A stretch of 32,477 nt of DNA from positions 1 through 32,477 of the forward strand of contig JACKNM010000036.1 in assembly GCA_024234875.1 (NCBI GenBank), given 5' to 3'. The notes below the pieces were generated by a model. That model was not told the origin of the DNA and made no database searches. It saw nothing but the letters and a program-made list of their open reading frames with translations. The stretch is from Ectothiorhodospiraceae bacterium (lineage in GTDB: Bacteria > Pseudomonadota > Gammaproteobacteria > HK1). Positions 15,170 through 22,818 of this stretch are shown one piece after another. The first letter of the stretch is position 1. Every line of letters starts with the position of its first letter. Made by a program: the position numbers and the translations under genes.

Positions 15170-15232
15170 GGAGGAGAGCGGGCCACCCCAACCCCTGAGC
15201 CTGTCCGTGCGTGCTCGGACCCGCTCTCCTCC
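15170..15232 (+). promoter_or_regulatory. Long-range inverted repeat in leader before recombination genes
   Basis: GGAGGAGAGCGGG (15170-15182) and CCCGCTCTCCTCC (15220-15232) are perfect 13-bp inverted copies with a 37-nt gap. They sit in the 194-nt intergenic region, 35 nt upstream of GTG 15268. In RNA this would be a stable stem with a large loop that hides a purine-rich anti-SD-like sequence. Attenuator, terminator or processing site are all possible. Confidence 0.55.
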
Positions 15233-15267
15233 GACCTCCGATCCCAACGACCAGAAGGAGGCCCTCT

Positions 15268-15637
15268 GTGGCCGAATCCACCGACCCCAACCGCGAGGAG
15301 CCGCCGCAGTTCTCGCAGCTCCTGTTCGCCCAGCGTGGTGGGCGCTGCACGGCGAGCTGACCGACGAACTCGCCGCGCTCGTCGAAGCGGTGATGGCGAC
15401 CGGCAAGGCCGGCAGCCTCACTCACGATCAAGGTCGCGAAGGCCGGCAAGGGCGGCGGCCACCAGATGGTCGTCACCGACGTCGTGTCCACCAAGGCCCC
15501 GAAGTCCGACCGCGGCGAGAGACCTTTTCTTCTTCGACGAGCGCAACTCCGGCCTGAGCCGCAACGACCCGCTCCAACCCTCGCTCCCTCTCCAAGAGGT
15601 CCCGAAGCCCGACACCCGCTCACTCAAGGAGGCGTGA
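15268..15637 (+). CDS. Conserved phage early protein (frame-broken)
   Basis: The start GTG 15268 has AAGGAGG at 15255-15261. Reassembled, it reads AESTDPNREEPPQFSQLLFA, HGELTDELAALVEAVMATGK, then after a frame change TIKVAKAGKGGGHQMVVTDV, TKAPKSDRGE and finally LSRNDPLQPSLPLQEVPKPD. The order of an LHGELTDELAALV helix, a beta pair and a P-rich tail is a recurrent early protein in actinophages, often just ahead of the DUF2303-like gene as here. Function unknown; a recombination-associated role is a guess from context. Confidence 0.6.
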
Positions 15638-15644
15638 CCCCGCC

Positions 15645-16494
15645 ATGACCTATCCCACGATCACCCACACCCGCACCGAGGCTGACGCCGTGGCCGAGGC
15701 GGCCCGACTCGCCGCCGAGCCGCGGACCCTCGAAGCCCTCAAGGTCCACGCGCTGCCGACCACCACCGGCATCCACATCGTCGATCTCGACACCGACGCT
15801 CACCGCAAGCGCGAGGGCGTGCCGCCCATGCGCAAGACCGGCACCGTCGCGCTGTCCGAGCACGGGTCGTTCGCCGCCTACGTCTCCAGCCCACGCCCTT
15901 GACGCCGTGACGACGCTGTGGGCCGACCGCGACCACGGCCGCGCCATCGCCGTGCTCAACGATCACGAGGCCAGTCCCGACGGTGAAGCCGGGTGGGGCG
16001 ACCACCGCGCCACCCTCACCCTGCGCGACGACGCCCTCCTGGCAGGCGTGGTGCGGGGCGTCCGGCAAGCTCACCCCCCCAGGCAGCGTTCGCTGAGTTC
16101 CTCGAGGACCACGCCGGCGACGTCGTGGACCCCGACCACGCCCGACTGCTGGAAGTCGCCTCGTCGATCGAGGCAACCAAGGACGTGGCGCACAAGTCGG
16201 CAGTTCGCCTCGACAACGGCGAGGTGAAGGTCCGCTACGAGGAGACGATCGAGGCCCGCGCTGGCGAGGCCGGTGACCTGACGATCCCGACCCGGATCGA
16301 GTTGGCCCTGTCGCCCTACGAGGGCATGGACCCGTACCGGGTGACCGCGCGCTTCCGCTACCGGCTCCGCGATGGGGGGCTATGTCGCTCGGCGTGGTGC
16401 TGGACCGCCCGAGGACGTGCTGCGCAGCGTTTGCCGACGTGCTGACGCCATCGAAGCCGAGACGGGCATCAAGCCGCTCCACGGCAACCCCTGA
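15645..16494 (+). CDS. DUF2303-family (YfdQ-like) protein, frame-broken
   Basis: About 280 residues when repaired. It begins MTYPTITHTRTEADAVAEAA and holds MRKTGTVALSEHGSFAAYV, then in a second frame TLWADRDHGRAIAVLNDHEA and GWGDHRATLTL, then FAEFLEDHAGDVVDPDHARL, EVASSIEATKDVAHKSAVRL and SPYEGMDPYRVTARFRYRL. These are the hallmarks of DUF2303/YfdQ proteins common in phages, whose function is not established. It lies in the DNA metabolism half of early genes. Four or more indels (near 15895, 16030-16075 and 16375-16440) break the frame. A hairpin follows the stop. Confidence 0.75.
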
Positions 16495-16508
16495 CCGAGA
16501 ACGACAGC

Positions 16509-16542
16509 GCCCCCGCCCTCGACCTAGCAGCCGAGCGGGGGC
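16509..16542 (+). terminator. GC hairpin after the DUF2303-like gene
   Basis: GCCCCCGC (16509-16516) and GCGGGGGC (16535-16542) pair perfectly around an 18-nt loop in which TCG/CGA can pair further. It lies in the 70-nt gap before GTG 16565. It is likely a terminator or attenuator. The downstream gene has its own strong ribosome binding site (AAGGAGGG at 16552-16559). Confidence 0.6.
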
Positions 16543-16564
16543 ACCGACCCCAAGGAGGGTAGCC

Positions 16565-17530
16565 GTGGCTACCGACACCGACCCGACCACCTCGCTCGAC
16601 CCCTGGCCCACCCTCGATGACGGCCGCTGGCCGATCCTGCGCACCTGCGATGCCGACATGCAGGGACACGGCGGCTTCCAGTGGCCCACCTCGGGTCACG
16701 TTGAGGCGCCTGATTGGGACCCGGACCCGGACCACGAGTGCGGCGGCGGGCTCCACGGCCTGCTGTGGGGGTGCGGCAACGCGTCGCTGCTCGCCGCGGC
16801 ACACGGCACCCGGTGGCTGATCGTCGCTGTCGACCCGGCCGACGTGGCGAACCCGGCCCAGCCCGGCAAGGTGCGCTACCGGCGCGGCGAAGTGCTGCTG
16901 GTGACGACGGACCGAGCCGAGGCGATCGCCTGGCTCTACGACCACGGCGGACGGCGACTGCCGGTCTCCTGGGGCACCTCCACCTCCGGCGACTGGGGCA
17001 CCTCCACCTCCGGCGACTGGGGCACCTCCACCTCCGGCTACAGGGGCACCTCCACCTCCGGCAACGGGGGCACCTCCACCTCCGGCTCCGGGGGCACCTC
17101 CACCTCCGGCTCCGGGGGCACCTCCACCTCCGGCTCCGGGGCACCTCCACCTCCGGCGACCGGGGCACCTCGACCTCCGGCGACTGGGGCACCTCCACCT
17201 CCGGCTACCGGGGCACCTCCACCTCCGGCTACGGGGGCACCTCCACCTCCGGCTACCGGGGCACCTCCACCTCCGGCTACAGGGGCACCTCGACCTCCGG
17301 CGACTGGGGCACCTCCACCTCTGGCTCCTGGGGCACCTCCACCTCCGGCAACGGGGGGCACCTCCACCTCCGGCTACGGGGGCATCGTCGTCTGTCGCTG
17401 GTGGGACGCCACCGCCGCCCGGTACCGGCTGACGGTCGGCTACCCCGGCGAGGACGGCATCGAGGCGGGGGTCGCTTACCGGGCGAACGAGGCCGGTGAG
17501 CTCGTGCGAGTCGATGGGGTCCAGCCGTGA
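16565..17530 (+). CDS. Octapeptide-repeat (beta-solenoid) protein
   Basis: About 320 residues from GTG 16565. The N-terminal domain (16565-16970) has ADMQGHGGFQWPTSGHVEAP, GGLHGLLWGCGNASLLAAAH and WLIVAVDPADV, a DUF7666-like layout in memory. Then come 17 copies of an 8-residue unit GTSTSG[DYNS][WRG], and a C-terminal strand region (GGIVVCRWWDATAARYRLTV). A one-base loss in unit 7 and a gain in unit 16, both in G runs, shift units 8-16 to a spurious GAPPPPAT reading; repaired, the repeat is uninterrupted. Such repeats should build a solenoid. Function unknown. Confidence 0.7.
   Translation: MATDTDPTTSLDPWPTLDDGRWPILRTCDADMQGHGGFQWPTSGHVEAPDWDPDPDHECGGGLHGLLWGCGNASLLAAAHGTRWLIVAVDPADVANPAQPGKVRYRRGEVLLVTTDRAEAIAWLYDHGGRRLPVSWGTSTSGDWGTSTSGDWGTSTSGYRGTSTSGNGGTSTSGSGGTSTSGSGGTSTSGSGAPPPPATGAPRPPATGAPPPPATGAPPPPATGAPPPPATGAPPPPATGAPRPPATGAPPPLAPGAPPPPATGGTSTSGYGGIVVCRWWDATAARYRLTVGYPGEDGIEAGVAYRANEAGELVRVDGVQP
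16973..17380 (+). repeat. Seventeen tandem 24-nt repeats
   Basis: The 24-nt unit starts GGCACCTCCACCTCCGGC and is followed by two variable codons (GAC/TAC/AAC/TCC, then TGG/AGG/CGG/GGG). Fifteen units are exactly 24 nt; unit 7 is 23 and unit 16 is 25. Three silent changes (TCC to TCG or TCT) occur in the Ser codons. The array is entirely coding. It has no spacers and is not a CRISPR. Confidence 0.9.
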
Positions 17531-17733
17531 CCCCCGCTCAGCGTGCAGCGATGCGGCGAGTCGGCGCACGCGTGCAAGGTGCAGAGGTCGCCCCGGCGCG
17601 CGGTGAGCGCCCGGTGCTGCCCGTCGCCATGGTGGCCGTCGGTGTCCTGCTGCTCGGTGTGGCCCCGTTGCTGTCGGTGGCGCTGTTCGCGGGTTCGCTG
17701 GCGGCGGGTGCTGGTCGGGAGGTGTGGCGATGA
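17527..17733 (+). CDS. Small membrane protein
   Basis: A 68-residue protein from GTG 17527 (GTGA overlap with the repeat gene). The N-terminal third is basic (AMRRVGARVQ). The rest is hydrophobic (LPVAMVAVGVLLLGVAPLLS, then VALFAGSLAAGAG) and forms one or two membrane segments. Its stop overlaps the next ATG. Role unknown; its coupling to the repeat gene could mean a membrane partner. Confidence 0.55.
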   Translation: MTPAQRAAMRRVGARVQGAEVAPARGERPVLPVAMVAVGVLLLGVAPLLSVALFAGSLAAGAGREVWR

Positions 17734-17865
17734 GCGAACTGTTGCCTGCCGAGTCGATGGCGCTCACGGTTGCCCTGGCGCAACTGGCCCGCGGCGAGAA
17801 CCCCCCGCCCAACACCTCTGCCGCCTGCATCTTCGCCCTGGAGCGACTGCGCGACGCCGGAGAGC
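17730..17865 (+). CDS. Short early protein upstream of MazG-like gene, unknown
   Basis: It starts MSELLPAESMALTVALAQLA and continues RGENPPPNTSAACIFALERL. The helical N-terminus is well formed, but no stop is seen at the end I give. The frame runs on into material that looks like the next gene, so either a short gene ends around 17860-17870 after an indel or this is the N-terminal part of the MazG-like protein. I lean to a separate gene of about 45 residues. Confidence 0.4.
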
Positions 17866-18222
17866 CTCGACCTCGCCGACCTCGGAGCACGCCTGCACGC
17901 GAACTCCGCGCCTGGTTCCCGCAGGTGCATGACGTCACCTGGTCGACGGTGATGCACGCTGCGCTCCGGACTCGGCGGCGAGACCGGCGAGGTGCTCGAC
18001 ATCATCAAGAAGGCCGACATCTGCGGCCTCACCGACCACTGGCACCACCATGCACGCCGACGGCAAGCACTCGCACGCCGCCCTCGAAGCCGAACTGGCC
18101 GACGTCCTGACCTACCTGCTGGTCCTGGCGCACGAGTTGGGCATCGACATGGAGGCGGCGGTGGAGGCGAAGCAGGCGGTGTGCGTCGAGCGGTGGGGGA
18201 AACCCGAACGTGGGCGGCGACC
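17866..18222 (+). CDS. MazG-like nucleotide pyrophosphohydrolase (frame-broken)
   Basis: The enzyme family hydrolyses NTPs (or ppGpp-like compounds) to monophosphates, and phage versions are thought to adjust nucleotide or alarmone pools. Fragments in successive frames read SLDLADLGARLHANS, FPQVHDVTWSTVMHAAL, GGETGEVLDIIKKADICG, then HAALEAELADVLTYLLVLAH and ELGIDMEAAVEAKQAV. The GETGEVLDIIKK and ELADVLTYL segments supply the EExxE/ExxD type metal-binding acidic residues. Four indels break it. No start codon is evident near 17866 and the end near 18222 is approximate. Located between the small early genes and the resolvase-like gene. Confidence 0.6.
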
Positions 18223-18667
18223 ATGGGTAGCGCGCAAGGCGTCGTCGCGGCGCAGACGCCGAGCGGGCAGTGGTCCGCTACCTGCGCGGCCGCGGCCATG
18301 AGGCCCGCCGCTACCTCGCCGGGGATGGGCGCCAGCCCGGTGACGTCGACTGGCATCCGCTGGTCTGCCTGGAGGTCAGGACCGGGCGTCGTCCTCGTGG
18401 CCGTCGTGGTGCCGCCAGGCTGTCGCCGAGGCACCCGAGGGCACGGTGCCAGCGGTGGTGCGCCGCACGCGTGGCATCGCAGATCCGGCGCGTGGGAGTG
18501 CCGGGTGGACGCCACCTTGTGGGTGCTGGTGCTCGGGCGGACGTATCCGCTCGGGCCGGGCGGCGCGATGTCGATGGTCGGGCGTGGATCGTCACCACCC
18601 TCGCCGGGCTCGTGGCTGCGGTGGAGCGCCACGACGCGCTCTCGACCGGATCGGCGGTGGGTCGTGA
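18223..18667 (+). CDS. Resolvase-like / restriction-fold nuclease (frame-broken)
   Basis: It starts near ATG 18223 (MGSAQGVVAAQ). Fragments are VVRYLRGRGHEARRYLAGDG, RQPGDVDWHPLVCLEVR, then in another frame RQAVAEAPEGTVPAVVRRTR and WIVTTLAGLVAAVERHD. The GDVD (Asp) followed by LEV(K/R) is the PD-(D/E)xK pattern of Holliday-junction-resolvase-like phage nucleases, and SWPSWCRQAV is a characteristic later helix. The final residue of the motif reads Arg here; the neighbouring bases are probably miscalled. It ends in a GTGA overlap at 18664 within a 24-nt sequence repeated at two later gene junctions. Likely cuts branched DNA. Confidence 0.55.
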
Positions 18668-19249
18668 GCGAGGCGCTGCTAATCGTGGACGGCTTCGGCG
18701 GGTTGCCACTGTCGCGACTCGATGGTAGGTACGTCGTTGCTGGGTCTGGCTGGTGCGCGCACCGTGCCCGGTCGGCCGCAATGTACGGCGACCGGCTCAC
18801 CGTCTCCACCATGTGCGGCCAGGTCCTCAATCGCCCGATCATCACCGACGAGCCGGTCGGACCCGAGTGCGCGACGTGCTGGGGCAGATCAGCAGCCCTC
18901 GACCCCCACGGCCGCCCCGTCGCGTGGGCGCCCGCGGCCATCACTGGCTGCCGAAGCGGTGGTGCGCCGGCACCGCCAACCGCTGGTACGTGCCTGTCGA
19001 CGACACCAACTACTCGCCAGCCGTGTGCCTCGCCTGCGGCCAGACCGTGCCACTGCGCGGCGGCCACGGGTGGAATGGCCTGCCGACGACGCAGCGCCAC
19101 CACCACGCCGGGTCCGGCGTGTGCTGTCGGTGCACGGTCGCCGCCGGCTCGTACAAGACGGCGATCGGATCGCCTGCTGTGCGTGGGAGGCACACGGCCC
19201 GTGTGGGCGCACGGCGTCGCGGTTCTGGCTGATCGGAGGTGGGTCGTGA
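18664..19249 (+). CDS. Cys-rich protein(s), unknown (frame-broken)
   Basis: It starts at GTG 18664. The first frame gives VDGFGGLPLSRLDGRYVVAG, SGWCAHRARSAAMYGDRL, TMCGQVLNRPIITDE and GPECATCWGR: Cys/His spacing typical of small zinc-binding domains. After about 18890 another frame gives HWLPKRWCAGTANRWYVPVD, YSPAVCLACGQTVPLRGG. The last part is equally plausible as ACCAWEAHGPCGRTASRFWL ending IGGGS. It could be two short zinc proteins fused by an indel. Function is unknown. Confidence 0.45.
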
Positions 19250-20683
19250 GCGCCGTCACCGTCACAGACCTGTTCTGCGGTGCGGGCGGCTCGTCGCTCG
19301 GCGCCGCAACGGCTGGCGCTCAGATCGTGATGGCGGCGAACCACTGGTCGACCGCCATCGAGGTCCACCAGGCCAACCACCCTGACACTCGCCACGACTG
19401 CGCGCCGACGTGTCGCAGGTTGATCCCCGTCGCTACCCGGTGACCGACCTGCTCCTCGCATCCCCGGAGTGCACGAACCACAGCCAAGCCTGCAGGGTGT
19501 CGCGCAAGCGCCAAGACCCGTCGCTGTGGGACGCCCCCGACCCTGCTGCTGAGCGGTCGCGGGCGACGATGTGGGACGTGCCCCGGTTCGCTGAGCAGAA
19601 CCTCGCCGCGCGGCGGGCGTCGTCGAGAACGTCGTCGAGGTCGTCAAGTGGCCGCCGTTCCCGGCCCGGCGGATGGCGATGGAGTCGCTCGGCTACGAGC
19701 TGCGCATCGTGTCGCACAACCTCGATGCACCACGGCGTGCCGCAGTCGCGCGACCGGGTGTTCATCGTGTGGTGGCGCAAGGGCACAGACCCTGACCTCG
19801 AGCTTGAGCGCTCCGGCTGGTGTGGGCGCTGCGATGAGCAGCGGCCGTGTCGCCAGGCGTGGAAGAACGGTCGCACGGTGGGCCGCTACCGCGAGCAGTA
19901 CCTGTACCGCTGCACGACCTGCGGTGGCGAGGTGGTCCCGGCGACGGAGCCCGCTGCTTCGATCATCGACTGGTCGCTGGACTGCCCACGGATCGGCGAC
20001 CGCAAGCGTCCCCTCGCCGACAAGGACGCGGGCGCGGATCCTGGCGGCGGGCTGCAGCGGTACGGCTGGGCTCCGATCACAACCGCAGGTGCGGGTGCGA
20101 CGTTCGAGCGCACCGGAACCGAGCGCGATCACCGCGATGCCGGTGGACACGCAGCAGACCACCGCGACGACCGCGCTCGCGGTGCCACCCGATCCGGGGT
20201 TCCTGCTGCAGACCGCCCACGGCGGCGTCCACGGCTAGCTGATCCGCACCCGACGGTGTGCGCCTCCGATGACCGCCTCTCCTTCCTGATGCGCAACAAC
20301 TCCGCCGGCCGAGGGCGACCAGGGCAGATGGTGACGCCGACGACCGAACCGGCACGCACCATGACCACCACGGGCCACCAGTCGCTGCTCATGCCGTACT
20401 ACGGACGATCCGAGCCACATCCAACCGATCGGCCAGTCGGCACAGTCACGACGCGACCGTCACGCGCTCATCGATCCCCGAGGCGATCGTCGACGACTGC
20501 GGGTTCAGGATGCTGGAGCCGCACGAGATCGCTGCGGCGATGGCCTTCCTGGTCGGGTACATCCCGACGACGGGGCTCACGAAGAAGGACCGGGTGAAGC
20601 TCGCGGGACGCGCGGTGACTCCTCCGGTGATGACGTGGCTCTCCGGTCGGTTGATCCAGGCACCGGATCGGCGGCGGGTCGTG
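19246..20683 (+). CDS. DNA (cytosine-5) methyltransferase (frame-broken)
   Basis: It transfers methyl from S-adenosylmethionine to C5 of cytosine. Start GTG 19246 with GGAGGT ahead. Motif I is VTDLFCGAGGSSLGA (near 19264-19299). Motif IV is LLASPECTNHSQA, the SPEC variant with the catalytic Cys (near 19470). ENVVEVVKWPPFPA is motif VI (near 19625). QSRDRVFIVWW is motif VIII (near 19742). AVTPPVMTWL is motif X (near 20613). Between VIII and IX lies a four-Cys segment (CGRCDEQRPC, YRCTTCGGE; 19829-19935), probably a zinc ribbon. At least six indels break the frame. Likely protects phage DNA; its recognition sequence is unknown. Confidence 0.8.
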
Positions 20684-20974
20684 AGCGCGCCCGAGCTGGT
20701 TGATGGCGTGTGCCACCTCGACGACGACCACAACGGCCGATGCCGCGACGGCCTGGGATCCAGCTGGGAAGGCCCGCATCCGTCGCCAGAGGTCCGCTCC
20801 TGGCAGCAGGTCGCGAAGCGTGCCGCCATCCGAGCCGACCGAGCCGAGCACGAGCTGCGCCGCCTCCGCGATGCGGTCGGTCTGCTGCTCACTTCGTCTC
20901 CCGACGCGACCGCGGCCCTGGCCGAGTGCGCCGACCCCGACCAGCTCTCCCTACTCGACATGGAGGACCGATGA
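20681..20974 (+). CDS. Acidic helical protein, unknown
   Basis: A roughly 97-residue protein starting at GTG 20681 (SAPELVDGVCHLDDDHNGRC). The middle is a coiled-coil-like segment (WQQVAKRAAIRADRAEHELR). It ends LSLLDMEDR, and the stop overlaps the next ATG at 20971. It is preceded by the repeated junction sequence. As read, the methyltransferase frame flows into it, so the boundary depends on one indel. No family recognised. Confidence 0.5.
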   Translation: MSAPELVDGVCHLDDDHNGRCRDGLGSSWEGPHPSPEVRSWQQVAKRAAIRADRAEHELRRLRDAVGLLLTSSPDATAALAECADPDQLSLLDMEDR

Positions 20975-21528
20975 CCGATCTCGCCGACCACCTGCTCACC
21001 CTCGGCCCCGACCTCTCCGACGACGACGAGCGCGAACGCTGGGAGATCGACGGCGACAACCTCGCCACCTGGGCGCTGCGCAAGATTGCCCGCGCCGAGG
21101 CCGAGATCGCCCGCATCCGTGCCGAGCACCAGGCGCAGGTGGCCGAGATGGACGCCTGGGCGGAAGCCGCCGAGCGCGGGCCCGAGCGTGACATCGCGTT
21201 CTTCACCGCGAAGCTGATCGACTACCGCCGACGGCTCGAGGCGGCCGACCCGAAGCTCGCCAAGACCTACAAGGTCGCCGGCGGGACGATCGCCCGCCGC
21301 GCTGGGCGCACCTCGACGGTCGTGGTCGACGAGGCCGCGTTCCTCGCGTGGGCTCGCGAGAACGCGCTCGAAGCGGTGACCGTGAAGCCGCGGGTGTCGG
21401 CGATGGGTGCGTGGCCGGACTCGGGCGGCGAGGTGTTCGACCCCGCGACCGGCGATGCGGTGCCGGGTGTGCAGCGCCGGACCTCGCCCGACTCGTACGC
21501 GGTCAAGACCACCGGGGAGGTTGAGTGA
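20971..21528 (+). CDS. Gam-like host nuclease inhibitor
   Basis: An intact 185-residue protein starting MTDLADHLLTLGPDLSDDDE. The family binds DNA ends and shields them from RecBCD/AddAB-type nucleases. The signature runs through ERWEIDGDNLATWALRKIAR, EAEIARIRAEHQAQVAEMDA (coiled coil), FFTAKLIDYRRRLEAADPK, GTIARRAGRTSTVVVDEAAF and a C-terminal GDAVPGVQRRTSPDSYAVKT. This match in order and length is the best-supported of the DNA metabolism genes. An ORF reaching 20710 exists, but ATG 20971 overlaps the preceding stop and is the likely start. Next to a Rad52-like gene it makes a recombination pair. Confidence 0.8.
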   Translation: MTDLADHLLTLGPDLSDDDERERWEIDGDNLATWALRKIARAEAEIARIRAEHQAQVAEMDAWAEAAERGPERDIAFFTAKLIDYRRRLEAADPKLAKTYKVAGGTIARRAGRTSTVVVDEAAFLAWARENALEAVTVKPRVSAMGAWPDSGGEVFDPATGDAVPGVQRRTSPDSYAVKTTGEVE

Positions 21529-21755
21529 TGGCGCGGTTCGTGGTGGTGCCGCGAGCGATCGACGGCGGACGCCGTAGCGCCTACGAGGTCATCGACCTCG
21601 ACGCGAAGGGCGACGCACGCACCCGCGCCGACCGGTGCCGGATCGGCACCTACACCGATGAGCACCTTGCCCGAGCACTGGCGACGGTTCTCGACGGTGC
21701 GGCGGCTGTGCTCGATGCCGAGGTCGCCGCGCTCGATGCAGCGGAGCCGTTCTGA
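21528..21755 (+). CDS. Small early protein, unknown
   Basis: A 75-residue protein starting MARFVVVPRAIDGGRRSAYE. It has a beta-rich N-terminal half (YEVIDLDAKGDART) and a helical C-terminal half (YTDEHLARALATVLDGAAAV). TGATG links it to the Gam-like stop, and a GTG lies just upstream at 21525. Its stop (21753-21755) shares its last base with the next ATG. No family recognised. Confidence 0.55.
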   Translation: MARFVVVPRAIDGGRRSAYEVIDLDAKGDARTRADRCRIGTYTDEHLARALATVLDGAAAVLDAEVAALDAAEPF

Positions 21756-22245
21756 TGGCCGATCTCTCCGACCTCGCCAAGCTCTGCCACCCGTTCCCCG
21801 AGCGGGTGATCCACCGCAACCCGTCAGGTGGGGGCTCCTACGTCAAGCACTCCACCGTGGAGCAGCGAATCCTCGATGTGCTCCGGACCTGTCGACCTGT
21901 CGCTCGTTGAGGGTGATCCGCGGCGAGGTCGCCAGGACTCCACCCAACCCGAAGGGGTCCAGCGACCGTGCGAAGCGCGGAACCCCGGACCTCGCCAGTG
22001 CGGTGGTCGGCGTGGTGCTGCGGATGGCCGCCACGGTCGACGGTCGCCTCGTGACGGTGGAGGAAGCTGGCGACTGCGAGCAGCCCCACAACTGGCCCCA
22101 CGACGGCGCACGCATGAAGGACGCCATGTCCGACGCGCACAAGCTGGTGCGCGCGATGCGCCTCGGCGTCGGCCTGCACCTGTGGTCGCAGGATGACTTC
22201 TACATCGCCGAGAAGCTCGCACGTCAGGGGGCCACCGATGCGTGA
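21755..22245 (+). CDS. Rad52-like single-strand annealing protein candidate (one indel)
   Basis: About 163 residues. MADLSDLAKLCHPFPERVIH, GGGSYVKHSTVEQRILDVL, a frame change near 21885, GPVDLSLVE, VVGVVLRMAATVDGRLVTVE, EAGDCEQPHNWPHDGARMKD and AMSDAHKLVRAMRLGVGLHL. The order YVxHxxVxxRLxxV, then a beta hairpin in VDGRLVTVEE, then KDAxSDAxKLxxxxLGxGLHLW matches the core of Rad52/Sak-type annealing proteins. The function is inferred from this pattern and from the Gam-like neighbour. It would anneal ssDNA ends for phage recombination or genome circularisation. Confidence 0.55.
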
Positions 22246-22366
22246 GCCGACCGACGACGACCGCGACCAGGACCGTCGCGACCGCGCCGAGGCATGGACC
22301 GAGGCGCGCCGCCGATTCGAGGACGGCGACGGACCGTGCCCCGAATGGCCCGAGGTGGACCGATGA
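22238..22366 (+). CDS. 42-residue charged protein
   Basis: It starts at ATG 22238 inside the end of the previous gene and its TGA (22364-22366) overlaps the HNH gene's ATG (22363). It encodes MREPTDDDRDQDRRDRAEAW then TEARRRFEDGDGPCPEWPEV. It is nearly all charged and helical. Coupling on both sides supports translation. Function unknown. Confidence 0.5.
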   Translation: MREPTDDDRDQDRRDRAEAWTEARRRFEDGDGPCPEWPEVDR

Positions 22367-22818
22367 ACCGCCGCCTGGAAGCCGCGATCCGCACCATCGC
22401 CGCGCTGCCCGCCGACGACTGGCAGCCCGAGCACTGGGGCGCGTTCGAGGCGGCGCGCCACCAGCTCGTGCTCGAGGTCGGTCGCATCGACCGCGCCCAC
22501 GAGCAGTCCCGCTCAGACCGCCAGCGCCGCACCGAGGGATGGTGGACGCTCGCCGAGGCACGCAAGGTCGTCAAGGAGCGGTCCGGCGGCATGTGCGAGC
22601 TCCAGGGGCCGACCTGCCAGGGCAAGGCGCGCGAGGTCGATCACGTCTACGGCCGGCGCGGGCCGAACCCGCACGATCCGGCGAAGCTGCTGCACGTCTG
22701 CGGGCACGGCAACCTCAACGGCTGCCACGGCCTCGTGTCGTCGTCGCGGGAGTGGCGCGAGCGGTCGCGGGTGTTGGCCGCCGAGTTGGAGGCGAAGCGG
22801 CAGGGGGAGGCGTCGTGA
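22363..22818 (+). CDS. HNH-family nuclease
   Basis: An intact 151-residue protein starting MNRRLEAAIRTIAALPADDW. A helical N-terminus leads to the HNH core: CELQGPTCQGKAREVDHVYG (zinc Cys pair and the catalytic D-H), GPNPHDPAKLLHVCG (N/D and H), then GNLNGCHGLVSS. The stop overlaps the next GTG. HNH proteins may be homing-type, repair or packaging nucleases; a second one lies beside the terminase gene. This one stands beside DNA modification genes. Confidence 0.75.
   Translation: MNRRLEAAIRTIAALPADDWQPEHWGAFEAARHQLVLEVGRIDRAHEQSRSDRQRRTEGWWTLAEARKVVKERSGGMCELQGPTCQGKAREVDHVYGRRGPNPHDPAKLLHVCGHGNLNGCHGLVSSSREWRERSRVLAAELEAKRQGEAS

Noticed and set aside
17141..17357. Proline-rich GAPPPPAT repeat as the true protein
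   Set aside because: It begins after a one-base loss and ends at a one-base gain, both in G runs, and the same units before and after read as GTSTSG. Sequencing error is the simpler explanation.
16973..17380. CRISPR-like array
   Set aside because: Units are directly adjacent with no spacers, the period is a multiple of three and the array is coding.
16469..17938. A 489-codon - strand frame with GAPVAGGG repeats
   Set aside because: It is the antisense of the 24-nt coding repeats. The repeat differences make sense only in the + strand GTSTSG frame together with its recognisable N-terminal domain.
17538..19265. A 575-codon open frame on the - strand
   Set aside because: It covers several convincing + strand genes (MazG-like, resolvase-like, Cys protein), is extremely Arg/Pro/Ala-rich and has no domain pattern. 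In high-GC DNA such antisense frames are routine.
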